Part shown: piece by piece, positions 10,341-19,578 of the stretch
How positions within the stretch are numbered: the first letter of the stretch is position 1
Layout: each line of letters starts with the position of its first letter
Assembly (NCBI GenBank): GCA_024508355.1
Contig: JAMZEJ010000008.1
Span: forward strand, 186,001-250,000
Length of the DNA: 64,000 nucleotides
Reading direction: 5' to 3'
DNA from: Rhizosaccharibacter radicis
GTDB taxonomy: Bacteria > Pseudomonadota > Alphaproteobacteria > Acetobacterales > Acetobacteraceae
The notes under the pieces: model-generated
Seen by the model: only the letters and a program-made list of their open reading frames with translations
Database searches by the model: none
What the model was told of the DNA's origin: nothing
Position numbers and translations under genes: made by a program

Positions 10341-11084
10341 ATGGAAAACCCGACCTACATCGCCTTGTCGCGCCTCGACACGCAGCAGCGCACGATGGAC
10401 GTGATCGCGAACAACATCGCGAACGCCAACACCGCCGGCTTCCGCGCCAGCCGTACCGTGTTCAACGACTACCTTTCCCAGCAGCACGGGGTGCAGGCAC
10501 CGCCGGGCGCGAAGACGCTGTCGTACACTCAGGACCGGGCGACCTACCTGGACCGCACCGAAGGCAGCTTCACCAAGACGGACAACCCGCTCGACATGGC
10601 GATCGGGGGCGACGGCTTCTTCACCGTGCAAACCCCGAACGGCATGCGGCTCACCCGCTGCGGCGAGTTCGGGCTGCTGGCCGACGGACGCATCGCTGAC
10701 AGCGCCGGCAACCTGCTGCTCGACAATGCCGGCAGTCCGATGCAGGTCGCCCCGGGCGACACCGACATCCGCCTCGCCGCCGACGGCACCATGACCACGG
10801 AGAACGGCCGTGTGGGCACGGTGGGCGTGGTGACGGTGGCAGACAGCAACCGCCTGGTGGCGGAAGGCGGCAAGATGTTCCGCGCCGACACCGACACCAC
10901 GGCAGCGGCCGCGCCCAAGCTCGTGCAGGGCATGATCGAGAACAGCAACGTCCAGCCGATGACCGAGCTGACCCGCATGCTGCAAACGCAGCGGGACTTC
11001 CAGTTCGTGTCGCAGTTCGTGGACAGCGAGGCCGAGCGCCAGCAGGGCGCGATCGACAAGCTGACCCAGTCCGCCGGCGCCTGA
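10341..11084 (+). CDS. flgF: Flagellar basal-body rod protein FlgF (proximal rod)
   Basis: One of the rod proteins spanning the periplasm between the MS ring and the distal rod, exported by the flagellar type III system. The 247 residues show the N-terminal rod signature (QRTMDVIANNIANANTAGFRASR), the central DNPLDMAIGGDGFFTV block and the C-terminal SNVQPMTELTRMLQTQRDFQF helix. GAGGG seven bases upstream supports the ATG. It is the first gene of a four-gene operon flgF-flgG-flgA-flgH. No convincing sigma-54 promoter is visible in the preceding 110 bases. Confidence 0.95.
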   Translation: MENPTYIALSRLDTQQRTMDVIANNIANANTAGFRASRTVFNDYLSQQHGVQAPPGAKTLSYTQDRATYLDRTEGSFTKTDNPLDMAIGGDGFFTVQTPNGMRLTRCGEFGLLADGRIADSAGNLLLDNAGSPMQVAPGDTDIRLAADGTMTTENGRVGTVGVVTVADSNRLVAEGGKMFRADTDTTAAAAPKLVQGMIENSNVQPMTELTRMLQTQRDFQFVSQFVDSEAERQQGAIDKLTQSAGA

Positions 11085-11112
11085 TCCCCCTTCCCGCTCG
11101 GAACACCATCGC

Positions 11113-11898
11113 ATGCGTTCACTGGATATCGCCGGCACCGGGATGCAGGCCCAGCAGACCAACGTCGAAGTCATCTCCAACAACATCGCGAACATGACCA
11201 CCACCGGCTACAAACGCCGGCGGGCCGAGTTCCAGGACCTGATCTACCAGAACCTGCGGCGCGTCGGCTCCAACAGTTCGGACAACGGCACGGTGCTGCC
11301 GTCCGGGGCCCAGGTCGGCCTCGGCGTGAAGACCGCCGCCATCTACCGCATCAACGAGCAGGGCAACCTCACCCAGACGTCCAACAGCCTGGACCTCGCC
11401 ATCCAGGGCAACGGCTATTTCCAGGTGACGCTGCCTTCCGGCGATACGGCGTACACCCGCGACGGCACCTTCGGCCTCGCCGCCGACGGCACGATCGTCA
11501 CCAGCGACGGCTATCCGGTGGCGCCGGGGATCGTGGTGCCCACCAACGCGCAGAGCGTGTCGGTGAACGCTTCGGGACAGGTACAGGTGACGCTGGCCGG
11601 CCAGACCGACGGGCAGACGGTGGGCCAGCTCCAGCTCGCCACCTTTCCCAACGAGGCCGGCCTGGACGCGATCGGCGACAACCTGCTGCGGGAAACCACG
11701 GCGTCGGGCAATCCGGTGACCGCCAATCCAAGCTCCAACGGTTTCGGCAGCGTGATGCAGGGCTTCGTGGAAAGCTCCAACGTCAACGTCGTCAGCGAGA
11801 TGACCAACCTGATCTCGGCCCAGCGCGCCTACGAGATGAACAGCAAGGTCATCACCGCGTCCGACGACATGCTGCAAACCCTGACCAACCTCAAATGA
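11113..11898 (+). CDS. flgG: Flagellar distal rod protein FlgG
   Basis: Forms the distal rod that passes through the P and L rings. The 261 residues include the signature AQQTNVEVISNNIANMTTTGYKRRRAEFQDLIYQ, the NSLDLAIQGNGYFQV block and the C-terminal VNVVSEMTNLISAQRAYEMNSKVI helix, all close to the family consensus and to the usual length of about 260. It follows flgF by 28 bases and overlaps flgA by 4 bases (ATGA at 11895-11898). Confidence 0.96.
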   Translation: MRSLDIAGTGMQAQQTNVEVISNNIANMTTTGYKRRRAEFQDLIYQNLRRVGSNSSDNGTVLPSGAQVGLGVKTAAIYRINEQGNLTQTSNSLDLAIQGNGYFQVTLPSGDTAYTRDGTFGLAADGTIVTSDGYPVAPGIVVPTNAQSVSVNASGQVQVTLAGQTDGQTVGQLQLATFPNEAGLDAIGDNLLRETTASGNPVTANPSSNGFGSVMQGFVESSNVNVVSEMTNLISAQRAYEMNSKVITASDDMLQTLTNLK

Positions 11899-13025
11899 GT
11901 TCCACGGCCTCCGGCGAGCTCGGGCGGACGGACGCCGGGACCGCGTCGGGACGATCCGCGGGAACGCGGGCACCCACCGGGCGGTCCGGCGGAAGTTCCC
12001 TGGCGGGGACAGCCACGATCCTCGCCGCGCTGCTGTTCGGCGCGGCCGGCGCGATGGCGGCCTCGCCGCGGGTGCTGTCATCCGTCACTGGCCCCACGGT
12101 CCGACTGTCGGACCTCTTCACGGACCTCGAACCCGGGCAGGATTGCGATATCGGACCGGCCCCATCGCCCGGGCAACGGATCACCATCGGCCCCGCCCAG
12201 CTCGGGGCGATCGCCGACCAGTTCGGGGTAGTGCTGCCGTCCGGTGCCACGCTCGGCAGCGTCACGCTCGACCGCAAGGGAAGGCGGCTGCTGCCCGAGG
12301 ACGTCCTGCCCGCGGTGCGGACCGCCTTGCAGGGTGCCGGGCTTTCGGCCGACAGCGAGGTGGAGCTGGTCAGCTTCGTGTCGCCCGTGGTGCCGATGAG
12401 CGCGACCGCTCCCCCCGTGGTCGACAGCCTCGATTTCGACGGTCGTGCCGGCCGCTTTTCCGTGATGATGCTGGTGCAGGCACCGGACGCCGAGCCGGTA
12501 CGCTTCCGCCTGATCGGCCGGACCCGGCAGATGACGGATGCCGTGGTGCTGGTTCGGGCGGAGCCCGCCGGTGTCGTGCTGGCCCAGGCGGATCTCCGGA
12601 TGGTGCGTCTGCCGGCCACGGCCGTGCATGGTCAACCGATCGCGACCATCTCCGAAGCGGTCGGACAATCGCTGCAGCGCCCGCTGGGCGAGAACCAGCC
12701 GATCGAACGGGACATGCTGAGGCGGCCGCTGCTGATCGAACGGGGCCGATCCGTCGTGCTGCGGCTCGCCGATGGGGGGTTGGCGCTCACCGTTTCCGGC
12801 CAGTCGCTCGAGGCGGGTGGCGCGGGCGACCGCATCCACGTCCTCAACACCAGCTCACGCGCGATTCTGGAAGGCACGATCGGCGCCGACGGCCAGGTTC
12901 GGATCGATCCCGGAACCACCCCGGTCATGGCCCCCGCGGCGGCCGGCGCCGGCGGCCTTCCCGCCATTCCTTCCGCAGGCCCCGGACACTGGGCCAACCG
13001 CTCGCAGGAGGCGAGCCTGCGATGA
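11895..13025 (+). CDS. flgA: Flagellar P-ring assembly chaperone FlgA
   Basis: Periplasmic chaperone for P-ring (FlgI) polymerisation. The 376-residue protein is longer than the enterobacterial one (about 220), as usual in alphaproteobacteria. A hydrophobic segment at about 36-55 (LAGTATILAALLFGAAGAMAA) serves as signal peptide after a long polar head. The C-terminal half holds the SAF domain (GVVLAQADLRMVRLP ... PIATISEAVGQSLQRPLGENQPIERDML ... GDRIHVLNTSSRAILEGTI). The start is fixed by the overlap with flgG, and the end overlaps flgH by ATGA (13022-13025). Confidence 0.93.
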   Translation: MSSTASGELGRTDAGTASGRSAGTRAPTGRSGGSSLAGTATILAALLFGAAGAMAASPRVLSSVTGPTVRLSDLFTDLEPGQDCDIGPAPSPGQRITIGPAQLGAIADQFGVVLPSGATLGSVTLDRKGRRLLPEDVLPAVRTALQGAGLSADSEVELVSFVSPVVPMSATAPPVVDSLDFDGRAGRFSVMMLVQAPDAEPVRFRLIGRTRQMTDAVVLVRAEPAGVVLAQADLRMVRLPATAVHGQPIATISEAVGQSLQRPLGENQPIERDMLRRPLLIERGRSVVLRLADGGLALTVSGQSLEAGGAGDRIHVLNTSSRAILEGTIGADGQVRIDPGTTPVMAPAAAGAGGLPAIPSAGPGHWANRSQEASLR

Positions 13026-13807
13026 TCCGATATCCTGCCCGCCCCATCCGCCGGACCCGGCCCGATCCCGTGCGCCGCGACATTCGGCGCGCATTCCTGG
13101 GCTTCCTGCCCCTCCTGCTGCTATCCGGCTGCGGCGCGTTGTCCCGGTTGTCCGAGATCGGGAGGCCGCCGGAGATGACGCCGATCGCCGATCCGACCCT
13201 GGCCCGCGATTATCGTCCGCTCACCATGCCGGCACCGCCCCTGCAGCCGCCGCCGGGCGATCTTGCCAGCCTGTGGCGTCCGGGCAGCCGGGCCTTCTTC
13301 AAGGATCAGCGCGCGGCGCAGGCCGGCGACCTGATCACCGTGGTGGTGGCGATCACGGACGCGGCCACCATGGACAACAACACGACGTCGAACCGAACCG
13401 GAACCGAATCCATGGGCGCGCCGGCTCTTTTCGGGCTGAAGCAGCGCCTTGTCCAGGCGGTGACCGGAGCCAACGCGCTCTCCACCAGCAGCACCAACGG
13501 CAACAACGCCACCGGCAAGATCAAGCGCGACGAAACGGTGACGCTCCGGCTCGCCGGAACCGTGACCCAGGTGTTGCCGAACGGAAATTTCGTGGTCTGC
13601 GCGCGCCAGGAAGTCCGGGTGAACAGCGAGCTGCGCATCCTCCAGGTCAGCGGCATAGTCCGGCCTCAGGACATCAGCAGCGACAACACCATCGCGCATG
13701 ATCGCATGGCGGAAGCCCGCATCTCCTATGGTGGCCGCGGCCAGCTCACCGATCTGCAAACGCCCCGCTATGGCCAACAGCTGATGGACGTGCTGCTGCC
13801 CTTCTGA
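13022..13807 (+). CDS. flgH: Flagellar L-ring lipoprotein FlgH
   Basis: Outer-membrane lipoprotein that forms the L ring around the rod. The 261-residue product has a lipoprotein signal peptide ending in the lipobox LLSGC, a Pro-rich linker, then the FlgH core (LWRPGSRAFFKDQRAAQAGDLITVVV, NGNFVVCARQEVRVNSELRILQVSGIVRP, TIAHDRMAEARISYGGRGQL) and the conserved C-terminal aromatic residue. The basic n-region is long (about 26 residues) but the start is fixed by ATGA overlap with flgA. It is the last gene of this operon and converges on dksA. Confidence 0.95.
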   Translation: MIRYPARPIRRTRPDPVRRDIRRAFLGFLPLLLLSGCGALSRLSEIGRPPEMTPIADPTLARDYRPLTMPAPPLQPPPGDLASLWRPGSRAFFKDQRAAQAGDLITVVVAITDAATMDNNTTSNRTGTESMGAPALFGLKQRLVQAVTGANALSTSSTNGNNATGKIKRDETVTLRLAGTVTQVLPNGNFVVCARQEVRVNSELRILQVSGIVRPQDISSDNTIAHDRMAEARISYGGRGQLTDLQTPRYGQQLMDVLLPF

Positions 13808-13846
13808 GGCGGTCGGCTTCAACGCCCCCGGCTAGGAGAAGCCGCC
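13808..13846. terminator. Weak hairpin between convergent flgH and dksA
   Basis: GGCTTC (13815-13820) pairs with GAAGCC (13838-13843), and flanking GGCGG/CCGCC can extend the stem with a bulge. No T-run follows on either strand, so this is only a candidate for a bidirectional terminator. Confidence 0.3.
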
Positions 13847-13871
13847 CCGCCCCTTGGGAATTCTGCTGCCC

Positions 13872-14285
13872 TCAGTCGTCGCGATGGACCTTTTCCATCC
13901 GCTCGTGGCGCTCCTGCGCCTCGATGGACAGGGTCGCGATCGGACGGGCTTCCAGGCGCTTCAGGCCGATCGGATCGCCCGTCTCCTCGCAGAAGCCGTA
14001 GGTGTTGCTTTCGATGCGGAGCAGCGCCTGACCGATCTTGGCGATGAGCTTGCGTGCACGATCGCGGGTCCGGAGCTCGAGCGCCCGATCGGTTTCGACA
14101 CTGGCACGGTCGGTGATATCGGCTTCGTGGATCCCACCCTCGGACAGGCTGGCGAGGGTGCCGTCGGCTTCCTTGAGCAGATCTGTGCGCCAGCGCAGCA
14201 GCTTCAGGCGGAAATATTCCACCTGGCGGGGATTCATGAATTCCTCGTCGTCGGTGGGACGATAGTCAGGTGGCAGAGTAATCAT
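13872..14285 (-). CDS. dksA: DksA-family RNA polymerase-binding transcription factor
   Basis: Binds in the RNA polymerase secondary channel and, with ppGpp, tunes stable RNA and stress promoters. The 137-residue protein has the long coiled-coil with the tip motif DITDRAS (Asp59 and Ala61 match the key tip residues Asp74 and Ala76 of E. coli DksA). The C-terminal globular zinc finger is degenerate: only Cys99 remains, and the other three positions are Thr, Ser and Ala (FCEETG ... TLSIEAQ), which is usual for alphaproteobacterial DksA. The ATG at 14285 has AGGAAAGG upstream and gives the family N-terminus; the frame is open to 14372. It lies between the two flagellar operons, as in Caulobacter. 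Confidence 0.92.
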   Translation of the reverse strand: MITLPPDYRPTDDEEFMNPRQVEYFRLKLLRWRTDLLKEADGTLASLSEGGIHEADITDRASVETDRALELRTRDRARKLIAKIGQALLRIESNTYGFCEETGDPIGLKRLEARPIATLSIEAQERHERMEKVHRDD

Positions 14286-14393
14286 GGACGCCTTTCCTGA
14301 AGCGGCGGCTGCTCGCCGCCGGGGAGGAATGGGCGGCTTATAGCGATGCGACCATGACGCGCCAAGCGGCAAAGCGGGCCTGTCATCGTTCCG

Positions 14394-14879
14394 TCAAGGA
14401 GTTCCATGCGCAGAGCAGCCTCGCATTTTGTTGATGCTGCCGCGAGCCTCCAGCCGGGCCGCTTCCACCTTGGCCCTCAGCCTCACAGACCGCAGCAGAA
14501 GCCGCAGCGTTGGGTCGGCCACCTCGATCTCGGCGTTCCCGAGCGCGGCAAGACGGCTGGCCAGGATTTCGGCCGGTGCGCCGTCGCTGGCCAACACCGC
14601 GCGCTGCAGGTCCGCCAGCATGTCGAGGAGTTCCTGCGCCCGCTGTCTTCCCTCGCGGTTCTGTTGTTCCGGATCTGGATCGACCTCCTGGAGCGACAAC
14701 ATCGTCAGGGCGGAGGCGGGCACGGCGGCGGACCGCGCTCCCCATATTCCGGCCCCGGCCGGCGTGGACGCGGTGCCGCCCGGCATGCCGAAGCTTCCAT
14801 CTCCCCGGGGGGCGGCACGCCGGTCCCCCGTCGCCCATGCCGCCGCACCGGCCGCGGGAAGGCCCCCGACGCCGATCAC
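14394..14879 (-). CDS. fliX: Flagellar assembly regulator FliX
   Basis: In Caulobacter FliX couples completion of the early flagellar structure to the sigma-54 activator FlbD. The product (161 residues from this start) shows the family plan: a Gly/Ala-rich N-terminus, then the region SALTMLSLQEVDPDPEQQNREGRQRAQELLDMLADLQ and a C-terminal helix with LRAKVEAARLEARG. No ATG is available in this frame. The GTG at 14879 (VIGVGG) is my choice; a TTG at 14885 is the alternative. The gene diverges from flgI, which is the known alphaproteobacterial arrangement and supports the call. Confidence 0.8.
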   Translation of the reverse strand: MIGVGGLPAAGAAAWATGDRRAAPRGDGSFGMPGGTASTPAGAGIWGARSAAVPASALTMLSLQEVDPDPEQQNREGRQRAQELLDMLADLQRAVLASDGAPAEILASRLAALGNAEIEVADPTLRLLLRSVRLRAKVEAARLEARGSINKMRGCSAHGTP

Positions 14880-14999
14880 AGGCAACCGCCCACGAGGCTG
14901 GAAAGAAGGATTTCGACGCCGGGACGTTGAGACATTGTTCGTCCTTTCGGGTGCATTCTCGGCTCGAAAACTTGACGAGCCCTGAAGGCGCGCCGCCGC

Positions 15000-16112
15000 A
15001 TGCGATCGTTTCGACCCATCCTTCTGCTTCTGCTGGTGCTGCTGGGGGCCGTCCCGGGGCGGCAGGCTCTCGCCACGCCGGTCCGGATCAAGGACGTCAC
15101 CGACGTGCAGGGCATCCGCAGCAACCAGCTGGTCGGCTACGGCCTCGTGGTGGGGCTGAACGGCACCGGCGACCGCCTCAACAACTCGCTGTTCACGCGG
15201 GAGTCGCTGATCAGCATGCTCGAACGGCTGGGTGTCAACATCCGCGACCAGCAGCAGAAGCTGCAGACCAAGGATATCGCGGCGGTGATGGTCACCGCCG
15301 AGCTGCCAGCCTTCGCCCATGGCGGCAGCCGCATCGACATCACCGTTTCCGCCACCGGCGACGCCACCGACCTGTCGGGGGGCACCCTACTGGTCACCCC
15401 GCTGATGGCGGCCGACGGCGAGGTCTATGCCGTGGCGCAAGGACAGCTCGTCACCAGCGCCTTCTCGGCGAAGGGGGCGGCGGCGTCGGTGACCCGCAAC
15501 ATTCCCACCAGCGCCCACATCGCCAACGGCGCCACCGTCGAGAAGGAAGTCGCGAGCCAGCTCAGCACACGGCGATCGATCGATCTGTCGCTGCGCAATC
15601 CCGACCTCACCACGGCGTCGCGCATCGCGCGGGCCATCAACCGGTCGATGGGCGATATCGCGCGGGTGGACGACCCTCGCACCGTGCATATCGATCTGTC
15701 CCGCGGCGACGCGGTGTCCACGCTGGAGGGGATCGAAGACCTGCTGGTCGAGCCGGAAACACCCGCGACCGTGGTGGTGGACGAGGCCAGCGGCACCATC
15801 GTCATGGGAGACAACGTCCGCATCAGCACCGTGGCGATCGCGCAGGGAAATCTCACGGTTCAGGTGACGGAAACGCCGGAAGTCTCTCAACCGGCTCCGT
15901 TCTCCGGGGGACAAACGGCGTTGGTGCCGCGCACCGGGATCAAGGTCGATAGCGGTGCCGGCAAGCGCCTCGGCATCCTGAGGGAAGGTCCCAGCCTGCG
16001 CGACCTGGTGGGCGGCCTCAACGCGCTGGGCGTGGGGCCGCGCGACATGATCAGCATCCTGCAGACGATCAAGGCGGCGGGTGCGCTGCAAGCCAATCTG
16101 GTGGTGCGATGA
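15000..16112 (+). CDS. flgI: Flagellar P-ring protein FlgI
   Basis: Builds the periplasmic P ring that acts as bushing in the peptidoglycan layer. The 370-residue product has a clear Sec signal peptide (RSFRPILLLLLVLLGAVPG, cleavage after ALA near 25), then the family opening VRIKDVTDVQGIRSNQLVGYGLVVGLNGTGD and the segment FAHGGSRIDITVSATGDATDLSGGTLLVTPL. The C-terminus SLRDLVGGLNALGVGPRDMISILQTIKAAGALQANLVV is canonical. It overlaps cheL by ATGA (16109-16112). Confidence 0.96.
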   Translation: MRSFRPILLLLLVLLGAVPGRQALATPVRIKDVTDVQGIRSNQLVGYGLVVGLNGTGDRLNNSLFTRESLISMLERLGVNIRDQQQKLQTKDIAAVMVTAELPAFAHGGSRIDITVSATGDATDLSGGTLLVTPLMAADGEVYAVAQGQLVTSAFSAKGAAASVTRNIPTSAHIANGATVEKEVASQLSTRRSIDLSLRNPDLTTASRIARAINRSMGDIARVDDPRTVHIDLSRGDAVSTLEGIEDLLVEPETPATVVVDEASGTIVMGDNVRISTVAIAQGNLTVQVTETPEVSQPAPFSGGQTALVPRTGIKVDSGAGKRLGILREGPSLRDLVGGLNALGVGPRDMISILQTIKAAGALQANLVVR

Positions 16113-16429
16113 CCAAGGCTCTCTTTCCCGCGGGCGGCGGCCCGGTCGCGGCCGCCGATCCGGCAGCGCCCGATGCGACGAAAGCGGCAGATCCGAAGCT
16201 GCTGAAGGCCGCGCAGGATTTCGAGGCGATGACCATCGCGCAGCTCCTGCAGCCCATGTTCGACACGGTGCATCCGTCCGACGGCTTCTTCGGTGGGGGC
16301 GCCGGCGAAGAAACCTTCCGACCGATGCTGGTGAGCGAGATGGCCAAGGAAATGGAGCGTCATGGCGGCATCGGCCTGGCGCAGCCGGTCTATGACGAGA
16401 TGCTGCGAATGCAGGAGAAGCGTCGGTGA
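16109..16429 (+). CDS. cheL: Rod-binding protein CheL (FlgJ N-terminal domain only)
   Basis: Corresponds to the N-terminal, rod-capping half of enterobacterial FlgJ. The 106 residues contain the family core KLLKAAQDFEAMTIAQLLQPMF and the GGGAGEETFRPMLVSEMAKEMERHGGIGLAQPVYDEMLR block. The muramidase domain of full-length FlgJ is absent, as is normal in alphaproteobacteria; the Slt-type enzyme at 37.3 kb or another hydrolase would have to open the wall for the rod. It overlaps flgI by 4 bases and the next gene by 4 bases (GTGA at 16426-16429). Confidence 0.9.
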   Translation: MTKALFPAGGGPVAAADPAAPDATKAADPKLLKAAQDFEAMTIAQLLQPMFDTVHPSDGFFGGGAGEETFRPMLVSEMAKEMERHGGIGLAQPVYDEMLRMQEKRR

Positions 16430-16797
16430 GCCCCGGGATGCGCACGGCAGTGGAGGAGCTGCTGGCCGTTCTCGCCCGAGAGAACCAGGCGCTGCTGCGG
16501 AACGACCTGCGGGAAGTATCGCGTTGCCTGGAGGCCAAGCGCGGAGCCTGTGATGCACTGGCGGCGCAGGGTGGAGAAACCGCTGACGACGCCACCACGC
16601 CTCGGGACAGGGAAGTCATCAGGGCGTTGCGCGACGCGATGGAAGAGAACCGCCGATTGCTGGACCGGGCGATGGCGACGCAGAAACGCGTGATGGAGAT
16701 CCTGGCGGAGGCCGCCCGCCAGAATGCGCCTCGTATCGGCTATGGCAGCTTCGGAGGCCGCGGCATAGCGGCCTATGCGATCAACAGCCGCGCCTGA
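16426..16797 (+). CDS. FlgN-like flagellar chaperone (position of Caulobacter flbY)
   Basis: Small (123 residues), almost fully helical protein with the FlgN-type pattern: an N-terminal helix MRTAVEELLAVLARENQALLRNDL, then VSRCLEAKRGACDALAAQG and a charged coiled-coil (REVIRALRDAMEENRRLLDRAMATQKRVMEILAEAAR). FlgN keeps hook-filament junction proteins FlgK and FlgL export-competent. The GTG start is decided by the 4-base GTGA overlap with cheL. It is the last gene of the flgI operon, where Caulobacter carries flbY. Similarity is by pattern, so the exact partner is inferred. Confidence 0.75.
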   Translation: MSPGMRTAVEELLAVLARENQALLRNDLREVSRCLEAKRGACDALAAQGGETADDATTPRDREVIRALRDAMEENRRLLDRAMATQKRVMEILAEAARQNAPRIGYGSFGGRGIAAYAINSRA

Positions 16798-16865
16798 TGA
16801 CAGAGGTTGCCGGTGCCGGACCTGATCGTCATGGCAAACGAACGGGTGCATCGCGATGCGTGCGG

Positions 16866-16907
16866 CAAAGAATAAGAAGCCCGGCCCTGTGTTAACCAGG
16901 GCCGGGC
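16866..16907 (-). terminator. Rho-independent terminator of the H1-like gene
   Basis: A perfect 11-bp stem, GCCCGGCCCTG (16879-16889) and CAGGGCCGGGC (16897-16907), flanks a 7-base loop. Read on the minus strand it is followed by a T-rich run (TTCTTATTCTTT), so it terminates the gene ending at 16932. It is the best intrinsic terminator I found in the window. Confidence 0.9.
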
Positions 16908-16931
16908 CAGGCACTTCCGCCGGAAAGCGGA

Positions 16932-18026
16932 TTATTCTTCGGTATGTTCCGCCGTGTCGGCGGTGGTGGGCTCGGGAGCGGATGTTGTCTCGTCGGCGGT
17001 CGACACCGGCGTTTCGGCAGCCTCGCGCTTGGAACGACGGGTGCTGCGGCGGGGTGCCGGAGTCTGCCCGTCGCTGAGCTGCTCGGCGGCGGCGCGGCGG
17101 GTCGCAGCGCTCGGCGAGCGCCGCATCTTCACGGCTGCCTCGCTCTTGCTTTCCGCGACCTTGGGAACGGACCGGCGGGTCCGCACCGCGGTCGCGGTGC
17201 GGGTCGGCGCCTTCTCGCTCGCCGGAGCGCGCGTGCCGCGGCGGGTCGACGAGGTGCGTGCCGCGGTCGCGCGCGTCGTGCCGCGAGCAGTCGTCGTGCG
17301 CGCGGCAGCCGGCTTGGCGGTGCGGCTGGTGCGCGTCGTCGACTTGGCCGCCGTCGAGCGCGTGGTGCGGGCAGCGGCGGGCTTCGCCGTCCGCGTCGTG
17401 GCGGCTTTGCGCGTCGCGGTCGCGCCGGTCTTGCGGGTGGTCGCCGTGCGCGAGCCGGTGCTGCGGGCAGTCGTCGTGCGGGTCGCGGCCTTATGGGTCG
17501 CGGTGCCGCGCGCAGTGGTCTTGGTGGCGCCGGCACGGCCGCCGGTGCCGAGGCTGCGGCCGGCCGCCGAACGGGTGGACGCGGATTTCGCGGTGCGCAA
17601 GGTGCGCGCCGTGGCGGTCTTGGCGGTGCTCTTGCGGGCGGGGGCCTTCGTGGTGCGCGTGGCGCTCTTGGTGCTGCGCGAGGCGCTCTTGGCGGCGGTG
17701 CTGCGCGTCGTGCCTGTCCGGGTCGTGCCGGTGCGCGACGATGTGGCGCGCGACGCGGTGGTGCGGCCGGTGCTCCGGGTGGCGGGCTTCTTCGTCGTGG
17801 TGCGCGTGCTGCCCTTCGCCGCCTTGCTCCTGGTGCCTGCGGTTTTCGTGGCGCCGCTCTTGGCTGCCGTGCTCTTGGCCGCGGGCCTGGAACGCGTCGC
17901 CGTGGTGCCCTTGGCGGTCGTGGTACGGCCGCCGCGGGTGCTGGTGCCCGCCGTGCGGCGGCCGCCGGCGCGGACGGCCATCGCGCGCGTACGCGGTGCT
18001 TCCGGTGTCGTGTTGTCGCTGCTCAT
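16932..18026 (-). CDS. Histone H1-like Ala/Arg/Thr/Lys-rich repetitive protein
   Basis: A 364-residue, extremely basic, low-complexity protein, probably binding nucleic acid as a nucleoid protein. From about residue 20 to 290 it is almost entirely A, R, T, K, S and G in degenerate short repeats such as RTAKPAAARTT, STAAKS and TTRKTG, like the KAKA/AT-hook-type tails of bacterial H1-like proteins. The last 40 residues are acidic (ETPVSTADETTSAPEPTTADTAE), giving a charge-reversed tail. The ATG at 18026 with AGGAC upstream is preferred over the upstream start at 18095. The opposite strand also has long open frames here purely from composition. Strong terminator downstream. Function is inferred from composition only. 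Confidence 0.8.
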   Translation of the reverse strand: MSSDNTTPEAPRTRAMAVRAGGRRTAGTSTRGGRTTTAKGTTATRSRPAAKSTAAKSGATKTAGTRSKAAKGSTRTTTKKPATRSTGRTTASRATSSRTGTTRTGTTRSTAAKSASRSTKSATRTTKAPARKSTAKTATARTLRTAKSASTRSAAGRSLGTGGRAGATKTTARGTATHKAATRTTTARSTGSRTATTRKTGATATRKAATTRTAKPAAARTTRSTAAKSTTRTSRTAKPAAARTTTARGTTRATAARTSSTRRGTRAPASEKAPTRTATAVRTRRSVPKVAESKSEAAVKMRRSPSAATRRAAAEQLSDGQTPAPRRSTRRSKREAAETPVSTADETTSAPEPTTADTAEHTEE

Positions 18027-18471
18027 GGCACGATGTCCTGGTTCTGGTTGAGTTGTCTCGGACGTTCCGGTCCGGCCGGAAGCGGAACAGGGCACGAGTC
18101 GGTTCCCGCAACGACCATCTGACCAAGCGATGCGTCCTCGGCAAGACGAGGCGCGTCAGTCGAAACCGGTCCGAACGGAAACGGAAGCCGCCGGACGGTG
18201 CGGGGGATCAATCGGTTCGACACGATCGCCACGTCCGGCATTGCAGATCGATTCGCGATTTGGAGTTACCCAATGAACGACGCTCTTCCTCGACCCGTAC
18301 GCTTCTGTCAATCAAAAGCAACCGTTACAGGAAAGTTCCGTCTTGCGACGATGCGTCGACTTGCGACGAGATGCCTGAGATCGGCGCGTGAACTCCGCGC
18401 TCGGCGGCGCTAGAACCCCAATCCATCCCGGCGCATGGTCGCCTCCCTTCTTCCGAGACTGGATCGACGAG
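18027..18471. other. Divergent intergenic region between the H1-like gene and mtnA
   Basis: No supported gene in 445 bases. The part at 18190-18340 is less GC-rich than its surroundings and probably holds the promoters of both genes. A small hairpin (CCTCG/CGAGG, 18136-18151) lies in what would be the 5' leader of the H1-like gene. I looked for a SAM riboswitch before mtnA and did not recognise one. Confidence 0.5.

Positions 18472-19578
<1,107 letters not shown>

Noticed and set aside
16944..18122. 392-codon Arg/Gly/Ala-rich frame opposite the H1-like gene
   Set aside because: It follows from the skewed codon composition of the H1-like gene on the minus strand; the minus-strand reading has a start, a ribosome-binding site and a terminator.
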